DNA of 64,000 nt, taken from contig NC_081406.1 of NCBI RefSeq assembly GCF_030272615.1, positions 217,258,997 through 217,322,996 on the forward strand, given 5' to 3'. The notes under the pieces were generated by a model. That model was not told where the DNA came from. It did no database searches and saw nothing but the letters and a program-made list of their open reading frames with translations. A program made the translations under genes and the position numbers. Shown here piece by piece: positions 1 through 11,561 of this stretch (positions are counted from its first letter, which is position 1; each line of letters opens with the position of its first letter). This DNA comes from Cryptomeria japonica (Eukaryota; Streptophyta; Pinopsida; Cupressales; Cupressaceae).

Positions 1-435
1 AGAGAGCCCAACCTCTTCTGCAAAGGTAATTTTTACCGAAGACAATTGACTGGTAATTGTATTAAATTCATTTAAGTGCTCCGCTACAGATCCTCCCTCA
101 CTCATTTTCAAGTTAAACAAATGCTTCATAAGAAATACCTTATTTGAAGCCGAGGGTTTCTCATACAACTTAGCCAATGTTGCCATCAAATCTACAGTCA
201 TTTTTTCTTTCGTTATATTGAATGCTACAGATGACGCAAGGCACAATCGAATGGATCCTAGTGCCTTTCTATCTAAAATGTCCCACTCTTCATCTGATAT
301 TGTGGTCGGTTTCTTTGCTTTTCCTTCCAATGGCCACCACAAATCCTTTTGATACAGGTAATCCTCCATTTGCATTTTCCATAACTGATAATTCTGGCTG
401 TTAAACTTTTCGACCTTGAATTTGGAATCCTACAT
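1..435 (-). pseudogene. Ty1/copia gag, N-terminal part, cut by window edge
   Basis: This is the nucleocapsid/capsid precursor of a copia retrotransposon, which packages element RNA in cytoplasmic virus-like particles. The frame that starts at the ATG complementary to 433-435 runs 145 codons to base 1 with a single stop, a TAG at codon 2. It shows the copia gag (UBN2-type) pattern: F-N-S-Q-N-Y-Q-L-W-K near the start, then L-Y-E-K-P-S-A-S-N-K and F-N-L-K-M-S-E-G-G-S-V. The start sits about 50 bp downstream of the PBS, as expected for a first gene. The remainder of the element lies outside the window. The near-intact frame suggests this copy is younger than most elements here. Either the TAG at codon 2 inactivates it or translation begins at a later Met; the sequence does not decide. 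The family call is secure. Confidence 0.88.
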
Positions 436-481
436 TGCTCCCACTCAAATCTGAAAGTCCTGCCAATTTACAGAAAACCTC

Positions 482-493
482 GCTCTGATACTA
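482..493 (-). other. Primer-binding site of the copia element at 1-927
   Basis: Read on the minus strand this is TAGTATCAGAGC, one base different from the usual copia primer site TGGTATCAGAGC, which pairs with the 3' end of initiator methionine tRNA. It lies two bases inside the LTR edge at 496, which fixes the element orientation as minus. Confidence 0.85.
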
Positions 494-495
494 AT

Positions 496-927
496 TGTTA
501 GGGTTTCAAGCAGATCCGAAGCAAATATGAACTAACAATTATATGCAGATTTAAATACAAAAGATAAAGAAATAAAACAGGACACAGATAACACAAAGAT
601 TTAACATGGTTCACCCAGAATGGGTTAAGTCCACCATACACAACCGTCCAATCTTTCTTATTATCTAGCAAAAATAGTACATCAACCTTACAATGCCTTA
701 AGCATCCCAGCCACTTATAACATGTGTTTTTAGGGCAACAAAACAAAGTCGGCCTTTTTTAGGGTTTTATAACAATGTCGGTTTTCATCAACAAAAAACA
801 GCAAAAAAAATTTTCTTGGGGGCTGCCGCCCCCGAACCCCTGCTCGGGGCCCGGCCCGGCCTTGGACCCCGGTGAGAATACGTGCTAAGTGTACAGTACT
901 TTGCTGATCAGTCGCCATATTTCAACA
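496..927 (-). repeat. 5' LTR of the left-edge copia element
   Basis: The 432-bp segment begins TGTTG and ends CTAACA on the minus strand, giving the TG...CA ends of an LTR, and it abuts the PBS. It contains a strikingly GC-rich patch at about 820-870 (runs of G and C around GGGGGC and CCCGGCCCGG) inside otherwise AT-rich DNA. The bases after it (928-932, GGACA) would be one target-site copy; the partner lies outside the window. The partner LTR is also outside, so the outer edge is inferred from the terminal TG. Confidence 0.75.
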
Positions 928-1225
928 GGACATGACTCCAAATGAAACTCAATGGTGTCGCCTTGTCAATTTTTATTTGAAAATTTGGTGGGAATGATAT
1001 AAATGAATCTCTAGAAAGGAAGAAAATTTGTATCAACCAATTCTTAGTAATATTGAAATTTCAATATATGGGGTTCACCTCTTTTGCAAAAAAAAAAAAA
1101 AATTGAAATGTCAATTTTAGAAGTAGTAAAAGCCTATATTCACAAGAATAAGAAACTTGATTCTTTTTATACTCTTAGGATCAAGAATAAGAAACTTGAT
1201 TCTTTTTATACTCTTAGGATTCGGA
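928..1225. repeat. Spacer with A15 run and 39-bp tandem duplication
   Basis: No gene is visible. An A-run of about 15 sits near 1088. From 1143 to 1220 a 39-bp unit starting CAAGAATAAG is present twice, head to tail and identical. It joins the LINE remnant that follows and creates a misleading hydrophobic reading frame across the duplication. Confidence 0.7.
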
Positions 1226-1695
1226 TGTGCTAAAGGAATAGAAGCAAATTTCACCTTCATAAAACTGAATTTTAATGGAGCCTCTAAGGAAAGCTTGGGT
1301 GTATTAGGTATTGGTTTTGTTAATCATAATCACAGCCTGGGTCTGGTAATTGCACGAATTTTTTCACATATATATTGTAGAAGTAAGAGCTCTCCTTGAA
1401 GGCATTTAACTGCTAGTACAAATGATAGTAGAAAACCTTTTGATAGAGGATGAGTCATTCAATACCATCTCATCTTTAAAGAAGCTGGAAGTTACAAACT
1501 AGAAAATTAGATACATCCTACAGGAAGGTTCAGACCTCCTACAAAATTATGCACTATTATAGAGAAGGAAACAACTTGGTAGACTACTTGGAAAATAAGG
1601 GTTTTTTATGTCTGTATGATGGAAATATTCTTACTATTACAGACGTTAGTGCTGACCAAGTGTTCAATGAAATCGCTCAAGAGGATTCCAATTAG
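1226..1695 (+). pseudogene. LINE (L1-type) RNase H domain remnant
   Basis: Plant L1 LINEs end ORF2 with an RNase H domain that removes template RNA. Here the entry segment reads F-I-K-L-N-F-N-G-A-S (about 1256-1285), matching the usual K-x-N-F-D-G-A with the catalytic Asp replaced by Asn. After a frameshift the C-terminal part reads H-Y-Y-R-E-G-N-N-L-V-D-Y-L from about 1552 and stays open to a TAG at 1693. The middle part carries stops. This is a small decayed piece: no reverse transcriptase lies upstream and no clear 3' tail follows. The family assignment is good; the element boundaries are not known. Confidence 0.7.
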
Positions 1696-2742
1696 GAGGA
1701 ATATGTTTTATTGCTAACTCTTTCTCTCATTGTGAAGTCATAAAAATGCCTTTAGATTTGGGACAACCAATATTGGGAAGGACAAGGAGGAAGAAAATCT
1801 AGATGGACTACTCCATGAACTTTATATGGATCATTATCATATGTCTCGTGCAACGTCTTTTTTGCTTCATTTCCATGACCTACTTGGGCTAAATTTGACT
1901 TGAGAGTAAGTCACTTAAGACAAGACAAAAATATCATGAAGAAAATGTGGAGAAAGTAATCAAGTGCTTCAAGCTATGTGTCCCATCAAAATATGGACTA
2001 ATTTGTTTTGCTAGGAAATCTTGGATTCTAGTGGATATGTGCAATATGGACTACAAGAGAGCTAGGCATTTTGAGGTGGTTATCTCTATGTTTAGAAATA
2101 TAAAAAAAAAACTGATAAGATGAGAATGGTTCTCAAAACCAGGCCTCTAGTGAACATGGCTCAAATTTCGAGTGTGACTATGTACTTGAATCTAGCCCTT
2201 GCAATTGTGACTGAACTAGACGATCTCATTGTTGGAGTTTAGATCATTGAAGAATTTTTTAACTACTAGTAGAATCAAAGATTATACTCATACCAATCAA
2301 GGATTACACAAGATCAACCTACAAGCATATGGTGGGCAATATTAGAGAGTTGGCTTAGGCTTATATTGATTCTTTTGCACCCAGGGATGGAGATCAAGCA
2401 ATTCCTCACAGCTCCCTAAGTTTGTAGGGAGCATGATCTATAATGCCATAGATGGTGTGTTTAATGATAGGGAGGTATGCCCCACAAGAAGAGGTTTAAA
2501 GAAAGGGGAAAATTAATTAATAGTTCTAGTTGGTGATCCAAGCCTTAGCTCTTCCAACATGCAGAGACTACACTTTAGAAAGGAGAGAGTACTATCACAA
2601 GCATACAAGGTGATTTTATTGAGAGGGAATTCTCATTTTACCATTACCTATTTAATGGTGGTTCAAATGGGCGATTGGATGGCTAATGCCTCCCAAGGTT
2701 TCTTAAGATTAATGAGGGAGAAACTAATAGAGAAATTACCAT
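1696..2742. other. Unassigned region, no recognisable gene
   Basis: Moderately AT-rich DNA with only short frames. The longest, on the plus strand at 2559-2744 (61 codons), resembles no family I know. It could be further decayed LINE flank, but I cannot show that. Confidence 0.5.
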
Positions 2743-2748
2743 GAAATG

Positions 2749-2973
2749 TGTTATGAAGTAAAGTTTACATTTAATAAATCAAGTTAGGCTAGCTAGTTGG
2801 CTGGGTAGTTCACTCCCGTAAGTTAGTTTTGTATGGGAAATAATGGCTTTATAAAGCCAATACATTTATTGTAACGATTGAACCATATGATGATAATATG
2901 TTACCTCTTTTTTATTGCAATGTAAATCTTTATATTATTCTTCTATTGTTGTTGCTTACATTACTACTTTACA
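2749..2973 (+). repeat. 5' LTR of small element
   Basis: Starts TGTTATGAAG and ends ACTTTACA. The Pol II promoter would be here by family rule; AT-rich motifs near 2830-2860 (TATAAAGCC) are compatible with a TATA box. Confidence 0.85.
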
Positions 2974-2974
2974 T

Positions 2975-2986
2975 TGGTATTAGAGC
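2975..2986 (+). other. Primer-binding site of small element
   Basis: TGGTATTAGAGC differs from the copia-type initiator-Met primer site by one base and lies one base after the 5' LTR. Confidence 0.85.
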
Positions 2987-4106
2987 ATTTAAAAAAAATT
3001 GGCCTATGAATGAATGGAAGGGAAATGAGAATAGTGAATGAGGGCCTTACTTCTTGTGTGTGGTAAGAAGGCGGTCTTATAACAAGTGTAACATGAGAAA
3101 GTTGCAGTTTGTGACTAAATCAGATGTCGTGAAATTTCCAGCATATGTTTAAAGGCATCTAAAAAATAGAGGACAATTAATGCTACAACGTGGAAGAATA
3201 AAAAATAATAGAGTTTCATTTGATGAAGGAAATTTAGAATCATAATTATTTTTTTATTTCATCAAATCAAGGTATGTGCTTGTCGTCTCTCTGCTATTAG
3301 GAAGCTTAATATTAACTTTTCTATTAAATAAAAATGGAGTGATAAATGATTTGATTTAATATAGAAAAATCATGTATTATTCTAAAGTTTGAAGGTCATG
3401 AATTTCATACATGCCAAGTTAAAGTGTAATTAATTGCCAATGAAACTAGAGGAGAAAAGTGTAATTTTGCAATGTGTAATCAAGATGACTATGAAGATGT
3501 ATAAATTCTCTAATAAATTAAAGGGTACTATTGGAGGTTGGAGAAAATGGAGGCTGGAGGATATTTGTTATCCTTTACTAGCTTCTCATTCAGGGATGAT
3601 GCATTGCATGAGAATTATCTTTTATCACTAGCTCTTTCAGGAGCAAGAAGGGCATGTAGTGGCATGTTAGTTCATAGATTGTTGAATCCACAAAATTCAT
3701 GAGTCATTGGTCTATGGACAGTTGGAATCCACAAACTAATTATGGACAGTTGTGTGTTGGATGATTAGCATATTTACCCAAAGATGAGGAGTTTGGGTTG
3801 ATCCTGTTGCAGAGTTGCAAATTCTCTTACCTAGACCAATACATTTAGGTTGATGTTGATGAAGAGTTGGAGATTCAAGACATTTTCCTAGACCAAGAAG
3901 TTTAGGTTGATGTTGATGTTGATGAAGAGTTGGAAATTCCAAACATTTGGCTAGATTGGGAAGTTTAGGCTAATGTTGATTTCGTTTTTTCTTTTTTTAC
4001 TTCATAATGTAAACCTTCAAAGGGGGTTGTTATGAATAAGGTTTATGTTAAATGATCTTTTGTTTGTAGTTTTCTTCTTTTTCATACAGTAAACCTTAAA
4101 GAGTGT
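2987..4106 (+). other. Interior of small LTR element, no family genes
   Basis: Short frames only (the longest plus-strand one is 3434-3631), with none of the retroelement signature motifs. Three diverged copies of a roughly 60-bp unit occur at about 3796-3975, each carrying GAAGAGTTGGA-like and CTAGACCAA-like blocks. The polypurine-like stretch AAAGGGGG-TTGTTATG near 4019 recurs in weaker form (TTAAAGAGTG-TTGTTAG) directly before the 3' LTR. This looks like a partial tandem duplication of the LTR edge. Confidence 0.6.
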
Positions 4107-4319
4107 TGTTAGAAAATAAAGTTTACATTTAGTAAATCAAGTTAGGTTAGTAAGCTGGTTGGGTAGTTCACTCACGTAAGTTAGTTTTATAGGAGAAATA
4201 ATGACTTTATAAAACCATTGAATGTAATGATTGAACCGTATGATAATTACTTCTTTATTTTTGCAATTTAAATGTTTATATTATTCTTCTGTTGTCGTTG
4301 CTTACATTGCTGCTTTACA
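4107..4319 (+). repeat. 3' LTR of small element
   Basis: Collinear with 2749-2973, slightly shorter, ending GCTTTACA followed by the target duplication GAAATG. Confidence 0.85.
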
Positions 4320-4325
4320 GAAATG

Positions 4326-7300
4326 CATGTGATCCAGGACATGCTTGTTCCTCGACAAAAAGGTGCAGATGTATTTCAATTTCAGCACTGTGAGATGGAG
4401 ATCTATCCTATTTGACCTTTTCTTTATCATCCTTCAAACTCCCTATGAAGACGATGATTTATTCAAAGCCTGGTTTCGAGATGGAACACTTGCAAGGTGA
4501 CACAGAATATGCTGAGATGAACTTAAGTGTTGAAATTACTTATGCGCTAGGTCTTGTTTTGCATGGCGAAGCATGTGATGGGCAGCTATAGTACGAAGAA
4601 GGGAGAATTGGCTATTTGAGCATCATGGTTATCAACCACAATATGAACCTTCAAATTTTAATAAGAGAGATATTCGGTGCATGTTTGTTACTTCTCTCTA
4701 CCACTGTTGTAGTAACAAGTTCAGAGATTCAGGAACTTCCTTGAGCATCTACTATAAAAGTAAGTTGGAAGTAATCGAAGATGGAGATTAAGAAGTTGAG
4801 GGAAAACATTTTGAGACTGGATATGCTGATTTAGTTTAATCTATGAAAAGGAACTTGATGTAGAAAACAAGACATCATTTTCGGAGCAACCATAAGTGAT
4901 CAAACTTGAAGACTTAAGCATGCGTAAGTGAGGGGGTTGTCAATAAATTTCAACTGTTGCAAGAGAAATGTATAGTTATGGCTTGGGATTTGGAAGGAAA
5001 TCATATAAATAATATGCAAGCTAAGTCGAAATATCTGATGTTTATTAACGTTGCCATTAGAAGTGTTTCTAAAGAAGGAAATGGATAATCTATTATACAG
5101 ATGAAGGGTTTTGAACATGTCATATGTTCTAACAGTGATAGTTTAAGTAACCTCATGTCGACTATGTTTAAATTGGACACATTTCATTCTTCTAGTGTCT
5201 AACGACAAATGTCATTCATTTGAAAGATGATCTTTTTTCGTATTAGGGTCTTTCCATGTATATCTTGGGTAGACTTGTGGACACTCTCTGTTTTGGTGGT
5301 CCATTTTACATTAGGTACTTTTTCGCACATGCACTCATGTTTGGATCATTCGTTGGCTTTGATTTAGGGCTTTTATTGTAAAATGTAATATTTTCTTATT
5401 ATTATCAACCTGATATTTAGGATATACACTTTTTACCAGAAGAAAAAATCATCACATACACAATTAATTAACCAAGTGATATGAGATAACAACGATGCAA
5501 TTAATTATAAGCATTATGAAATATAAGTTTTGTGATTAATTAACCAATGCATGTACATAAACGAAATTTATTGCACGTACATAAAAAATATTATGCGAAT
5601 AAATAAGATGTATGTCTTAACTTTAATTTTTTTATATAATATAAGACAAATTGGGTTAACTAAAATGTTATGTTTTCATGAACTAGTTATCTATATGCAT
5701 GTAATGTAAGTGCATCAGGAATATATCTCAAAATTAATTGCAAGCATAAACCAATTAAATGTATGTAGATCACACTTGCAAATGCAAATTATAAGTTATG
5801 CAAGCATAAGACACACCAAGTTCATCAAAATGATTTGTGTGGAAATAAGATCTTTGGTCTATAGATGCAAACAAATATCTCAAATATCTATTGTATTTCA
5901 TTAGGAGCATAAACAATTTTAGTTACAATCTTGGTATGAAATTTGAATGCTAATGTTTATGCTATTTTGTTGCAATGGATTTGAGATTATGAAATGTGTG
6001 ATTGAGATCTAGGATTAATGATAGATAAGCAATGATTTTCAGCAAAAATAGTAATTTATGGAATAGAAAAATAGCATTATAGGCGAGATCTAGAAAGAGA
6101 ACATAGAAAGGAACTTATATCTACAAATTACACTTGAAAGAGTTGTATTGGTATGCTAGATTTCCTAGTCTTGGGGTGTCCAAACTGATAGAATGGAGAA
6201 GAAATGCAATTAGGGTGTCTTGTAGGTCTATTTCTCAAAAATTCCAATAAAAAATTGTCAAACATGTTATCTGAGCGCCCTAGTCTAGGAGATTTCTACT
6301 ATTCAAAATTGGAGAATGTAACAGTCTTTGATGTTATATCTAAACCTACACACATTGAAATGTGGAAGAATGATTGTGCTATATAGGGGCTTCCCTAAGT
6401 CAAACCTCATTTTGGTATTCCAACTTCCACAATAATGATGATTGATGAAAAATATAGCTTGTCTTCGCAAGGATAGATGCTAAACAATAATGGAAATGCT
6501 GAAATAATGTAATTATAATATTCTAGCCTTTAATTATCATTTTGTAGGAGATATTATGGAGTTATATATTTATGGTATAAATAAAATACTTTTAGATGTC
6601 TATGATGAATTTTATAGGCAACATACTATGTATTCTACCTTTAGAGAGATAGAATGTACATGCTTATCATGCAATGTCTTTGTTTCATCCGCTATTAATA
6701 AATGTACATGTTATGTAGAGTTACATTGAGCAAAAAAGTTCATGACAATGTCTTACATTTTTTATAATTATAGGATGGTGTTAAAAAATTAATGATTGAT
6801 TGATTACATCTTTCTCCACCCTTAATTTATTAAAGACTCGAAATTCCTTACGTATGGTGTAAATCAAGTTAAAAAACTTCAATTAAAGCATTTATAAATC
6901 AACAATTGTAAAAGTGTAAATTTTGTACATTGTATCTTTTATCCTCTAATCATACATACCATTACTAAGTTGTTAATATGTACATAAATTTCACCAAAAC
7001 TTATTAAAGAAACATGTTTCAAAGCAAGGTATGTGCTCAATTTGAAGCACAAAGACAAATATTGATGTATAAATGGTTTGGAAGAGAGGGAGATAAACTC
7101 TTTTGTTATCCCTTGTAATTATTTCATTAATGTTTGAATTCATAATTACTACTCTTGTAATCTATATAAAATGATTTAGAAATTTTGAAAAATTGACCTT
7201 TACAAATTCAGTAATATATAAATTTTCTAGATATTTTTATACTGCAAATAATAAATAAGGTTTAAGAATTTTTCTTTTTGATTTCTCTTAATTAGCTATT

Positions 7301-7394
7301 TATCAAAGTCAAATTTTATCATTTAATAATAATATACAAAATTCTTTTTCAAATACATACATATACCTTTTACATTAAATTATATGATTATTGT
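4326..7394. other. AT-rich region without recognisable genes
   Basis: Only short, unsupported frames occur (for example 4900-5118 minus, 5710-5904 plus, 6204-6386 plus), none with a recognisable motif or a plausible plant exon structure. There are no clear repeats with target duplications. Probably ancient decayed repeat DNA. Confidence 0.5.
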
Positions 7395-7410
7395 TTTTTA
7401 TTATGGTAAA

Positions 7411-7763
7411 AACAGGTTTTGAAGGGACCCGGAACCTTTTACAATTGGTCAATACCAAAATAGAGCATAAAAATCAGAACAAAACAAAACAACTAACGAC
7501 TGCCACAAGAAAAAAGCCAAGAACAAGGCAGCCCCACACCAGCAAAAAACCTGCAAAAAATAAAATAGATATCAAAGTAGATTATGCCAAAGTCTTGACA
7601 GTTTCAATGACCTTTTCCTCTAGCTAGTTCATATTCTAAGTCACTTTTTTGAAGTCTTGAAGATCATGCAGGGGTCTTTCCACCTTCCTCTTCAAATTTT
7701 CCCGATTTCTCTTGCTAGGGCCAAATGATTCTTCATTGTCTTTTTCTTTCTCAAGATCTAGGT
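7411..7763 (-). other. LINE-A 3' UTR and conserved 3' terminus
   Basis: On the minus strand this is T/G-rich, without a clear gene, and ends in GTAAAAGGTTCCGGGTCCC followed by TTCAAAACC. The same terminus closes the LINE fragment in gypsy-1 (about 15748-15775, plus strand) and the short insertion at 56330-56369. That supports reading it as the LINE 3' end recognised by the reverse transcriptase. Confidence 0.7.
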
Positions 7764-9355
7764 CTACCACCAAACTACCCTCGTAACCTTTTCCATATTC
7801 ATGACCATGATGTTCATGCTCTCGGCAGTGGTCTTTATGATGCTCTGACTATGAGACATAATCGAATGAAGAGAGTCTCTAATATTTTTAATTTTCTTAT
7901 CAAAGGCTACCAACTTGTTCTCATAGTCTTTTCTCAGTGAATCCAATGCTTTGACAATTTTGGTGAGGCACTCAATAACATAAAGTTTTTCTTCCTCCAT
8001 CCAGATATCATTGCCTTTCGTGCTCTATCTATCCTATGAACCAAACCTGCCATTCTCCAAAATTTCTGCCTTGTTGTTTGTGGCTCTATGTTTAATGTTG
8101 AGATTCTTTATCTCACAAAAAGCCCATTTCGTGATGTGAAAGGTATCCACCACCCCATTTCTTGTAATAGCAATAATGTGATCAAGGAATTCCTCATCCA
8201 AGTTCAAATTGGGGGAATTAGGGTTCACATGAAGGGGAAATGAAGACCTATTCTCCCTATCCATGGAAGGGTAGGAATTGACAGAATTTAGGGGAGACTA
8301 GGAAATTTGGTTAGCATGGTCTAGCAAGGGAGCCTTAGACCCAATAGTTTTACCTTTTGACAGAGGGCGACCCTTAGGTTTCTTACAAGAATCTTTAGAG
8401 CCAAGGTTAGAGGGATGGATAGTTCATGACTCTTTACCTTTCCCCTTCCCAGCATGAAGGGGATTAGCAAACTTAGCTTTAGATTTCTCATCCCCCGAAG
8501 GGACAAAAGAATCATTCTCCATGTCAATATACCAATCAACATCTTTGGAGTTGTGGGTATCCGACTCCACATCCTCCAAGATGGAAATGAGAGGAGAATT
8601 GGGCTTAGCAGCTTTGGCCTTAAAATGCTCATGAATTAAAACAAGTAAACCCTCATGAAGAACTGCGTTAATCGAGGGATTATCTTTATGCTCAGAGATA
8701 CTTGCATTGAGGGAAGACAAGAGATAGAAAGGAAAGGAAACCCTAATCTAGTGTCTGAAGTGGTTTAGCAGGACTAAATGTTGTCCAAAAACCCTCAAAA
8801 AATTACCATCCATCATGACATACTCCATGATCACCTTTAGCACCTCCCTCAAAATAGGTTTGATCATATCTGGATCATAACAAGTCTTATTTTCCTTCAC
8901 CAATAGCTTCCTTTCTTTGTCAGACTTGGGGAATTTTTTCACCACTGACTCAGAGTATTTTTTATTTTTGTAAACTTTGAGACCCTGATCTGGGAGACTA
9001 GTAATTTCTGCAATTATATTCTTTTCCACCACGTCAATCTTCCCAAAAGAGTGATTTTCCCATCATTCCATCCTTTGGCAAAAATTTTAGTTATTTTTGG
9101 GTCCCAAACATGCAACTTCTCAATGTATGTCGAGAAATTTCCCTTCTCCAAAATTCTCGAAATGGTCTGGTTAGACATAAGAACTTCATAATCCATGGGC
9201 TCAACCTGATGCCTTTCTCCTCCCATCTGAGCATAAGTAGAATCCTTTAGAATAGGGTAAGGAAGCAGGGAGAGGAACCAATTACAATCGCTAAAACTAG
9301 AGTTGTTATACTGAGAAAATAGGTAAGTTACAAGCAATAAAAGCTTGTGAATCAC
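7764..9355 (-). pseudogene. LINE-A ORF3, unknown-function protein with coiled coil
   Basis: Not a protein I can name. From N- to C-terminus: a segment with Y-A-Q-M-G-G-E-R-H-Q; a globular-looking region with F-A-K-G-W-N-D-G, I-I-A-E-I-T-S-L-P and V-L-L-N-H-F-R-H (about 9150-8760); a low-complexity stretch rich in S, D and K with G-K-G-K-G-K (about 8600-8430); and a C-terminal heptad-like segment L-D-S-L-R-K-D-Y-E-N-K (7764-8000). At least two frameshifts and several stops break it. It begins about 100 bp after the ORF2 stop on the same strand and is followed directly by the LINE 3' UTR, so it travels with the LINE. The middle region aligns by eye with the third ORF of gypsy-1. It may relate to the family sometimes labelled putative plant transposon protein, which I cannot confirm. 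Confidence 0.6.
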
Positions 9356-9462
9356 CTAGAAAGTGTACGACAAATAATAATAAAGACGGCCTCTTAGTTC
9401 GCCATCATTTCCACCATGAATAGTAATAATTGCTTTATTCATAATGGGAAATAACAACAAGC

Positions 9463-11556
9463 CTAGAAACCTCCACGTTTCATGTGTGATCTATCATATC
9501 CAAGAAGGATGCTGACATCATTTTCTAACCTGTCATCTAAATTCCATGCCATCCTCGCCTTTGTAGTCACTCCCTTAATGGTGAAGAAGTTTGCTACCAT
9601 GTTGACTTTCATATAGACATGGGAGATAAAAAACTCATCAAAAGAGAGGATAATTTCTTTTGACAAATTAATCCAATTTTGGATGGTCCATGAGGCCTCA
9701 TTTTTACCTTTTAAACACTGGATAATGTTATTTGACTCTCCTTCAATCTAAACTTTTTTTCTCTTAAGTTGACTAAATAACAATATAGTCTAATAGACTC
9801 CAATGCCTTTACAGAGGTGGTTAGTTTGGGTACCCAAGGTGAGTGCTACCACTGAACCTTCCATTCTCATCTCTAATCACTCCCCCACACCCAACCAAGC
9901 AAAGATTCCCTTTGGCCACCCCATAAAAATTAATTTTTATCCATGCCTCAAGAGGAGGGTTCCAGAACATGCCCTCTTTGGAACTTTTAGCTAGCTTCAT
10001 AGCTTTAGAAATGTCTATCTTTAATTTTCATTCTTTTAAAGCCTCATAGTCAAAGGCTTGACAATTTTAATTCTCCTCCATCTTCAGCTAATTGTCTAAG
10101 ATGTTCATATTCCCTCTGATGGCCCTTTTGATTTTTCTAAAAACTATATCCGGAGGGAGACCAAAGTCCCAAAAAAATCTTTTATTTCTCTCTTTCCATA
10201 TTCCCCATGCAACACGTGGAAACACAAAAGACCACAATAAATGAACCACCTGATTAGCCAAGGGGGCTTTCCACTGACAGAAAAAATAAAGAATAGATTT
10301 AGGAAAGACCCATGAAATGTTCCACATCTTTAAAACTTGATCCCAAATATCCCTCACAAAGGAGTAGTGAAGAAATATATGAGAAGAAGATTCAGCTTCC
10401 GCCATACAAAGAAAACATCTTTTTGGCAGTGAAAAACCTCTCTTGCATAAATTGTCCAACGTAAGAAATTTGTTCTGAAGGAGTATCCAAAAGAAGATAT
10501 TAATATTTGAAATAAGATTTTTCTCCTATGCCAAAGCCCACAACGAAGGAGGAGAGGAAGATTGGGACAATAGAGAGACAACCGAGGAGACAAAATAAGC
10601 CCCAGAGGGGGTAAATCTCTAGATTAAGTAATCCTCAACAACTGAAGAAACCAAAGTAGCAGAGTTGAGGGAAATATAAAGAGGCTACAAAGAGACATTA
10701 ACAAAACCAAGATTAATCTAGTGCCCCTCCTTCCAATAATCACAAACAAACCGGCCAAATCTTGTCTTGACTCTATAATGAAAGGACCATAGGAAGCGTA
10801 AGCGCACAAAGGATCCTAAAAAAGCCAAGGTTCTTCATAGAATAAAGTAATTTTTCATTCCCAATTCTCTAGCTTGCCCCCCTCATAGCCACCTCATTGT
10901 CTTTGATCACATCTTTCCATAAAGCTGATCCCACTAGGAGATTGTGAGAGTTGAGGAAATCTTTTAGAGAGCAAAGACTATTCAAATATTTGCTTTGCCA
11001 TATTGAGTTCCACTCCCTAACATCTGAAAAGGATCTCCAATATTATTTGGCAAGAAGAACCAAGTTAAAGGATTTGATGTTTCCAAGACCAAGCTCTCCT
11101 AACCTCTCCGGTCTGTAGATGGAATCCCAAGCAATAAGAGCGATTATTTTTCTTTCCTCAACCCCATATCATAAGAAGTGTTTTTGAATCTTCTCGATGA
11201 TTTCTGCAAACTTAGCAGGGATTTTGAATAAACTGAGAGCATAGACTAGAAAATTATGAAGGAAAGATTTTAACAACTGAATCTATCTTACTTGACTGAG
11301 GAGGGCTACCTTCCAACCTGCTAATTTCCTGTTAAACTTGTCAATAAGAGAAAACCAAAAGGCATCAGAGGCTTTCTAAATAAAGGGAGACCAAGATAGG
11401 TAGAGGGGAGAGCACCAATGGAGCAACCTAGGATAGAGGCAATCCTCATCTACCTTTCATTAGGGGTATTGAAGAAGAACAAAGTACTCTTCCTCAGATT
11501 CACTTTTTGGCTTGACGTTTTTTCATACAAGTCCAAAGTCCGCTTGAAAGTTCTAG
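9463..11556 (-). pseudogene. LINE-A ORF2, C-terminal half: RT thumb, zf-RVT, RNase H
   Basis: Continuation of the LINE-A reverse transcriptase gene beyond the gypsy-1 insertion. The first segment reads T-L-D-L-Y-E-K and then Y-L-G-L-P-L, the usual RT/thumb sequence. A zf-RVT zinc-binding region follows at 10088-10470 with L-C-K-R-G-F, then C-F-L-C and a downstream His pair (S-H-I-F-L-H), ending W-G-I-W-K-E-R-N. An RNase H domain closes the gene, with I-N-F-Y-G-V-A-K-G-N (catalytic Asp lost to Tyr), G-G-V-I-R-D and, near 9600, I-S-H-V-Y. The frame ends at 9463. Several frameshifts and stops mean no active protein. Reading order and spacing match plant L1 ORF2, so the family call is secure. Confidence 0.85.
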
Positions 11557-11561
11557 CTTCC
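11557..11561 (+). other. Target-site duplication of gypsy-1, left copy
   Basis: CTTCC directly precedes the 5' LTR and is repeated at 24657-24661 directly after the 3' LTR, the 5-bp duplication expected for Ty3/gypsy integration. Confidence 0.9.

Larger units (their letters stand above)
2749..4319 (+). mobile_element. Small complete LTR retrotransposon, non-autonomous
   Basis: Two direct repeats of 225 and 213 bp (2749-2973 and 4107-4319) both start TGTTA and end TTTACA and align along their whole length with scattered differences. The 5' copy is followed one base later by TGGTATTAGAGC, a near-perfect initiator-Met primer site. The element is flanked by the 6-bp duplication GAAATG (2743-2748 and 4320-4325). 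The 1.13-kb interior has no recognisable gag, protease, reverse transcriptase or integrase, so it would need another element's proteins to move. At 1.57 kb it is larger than typical TRIM elements but of the same kind. LTR divergence suggests an old insertion. Confidence 0.85.
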
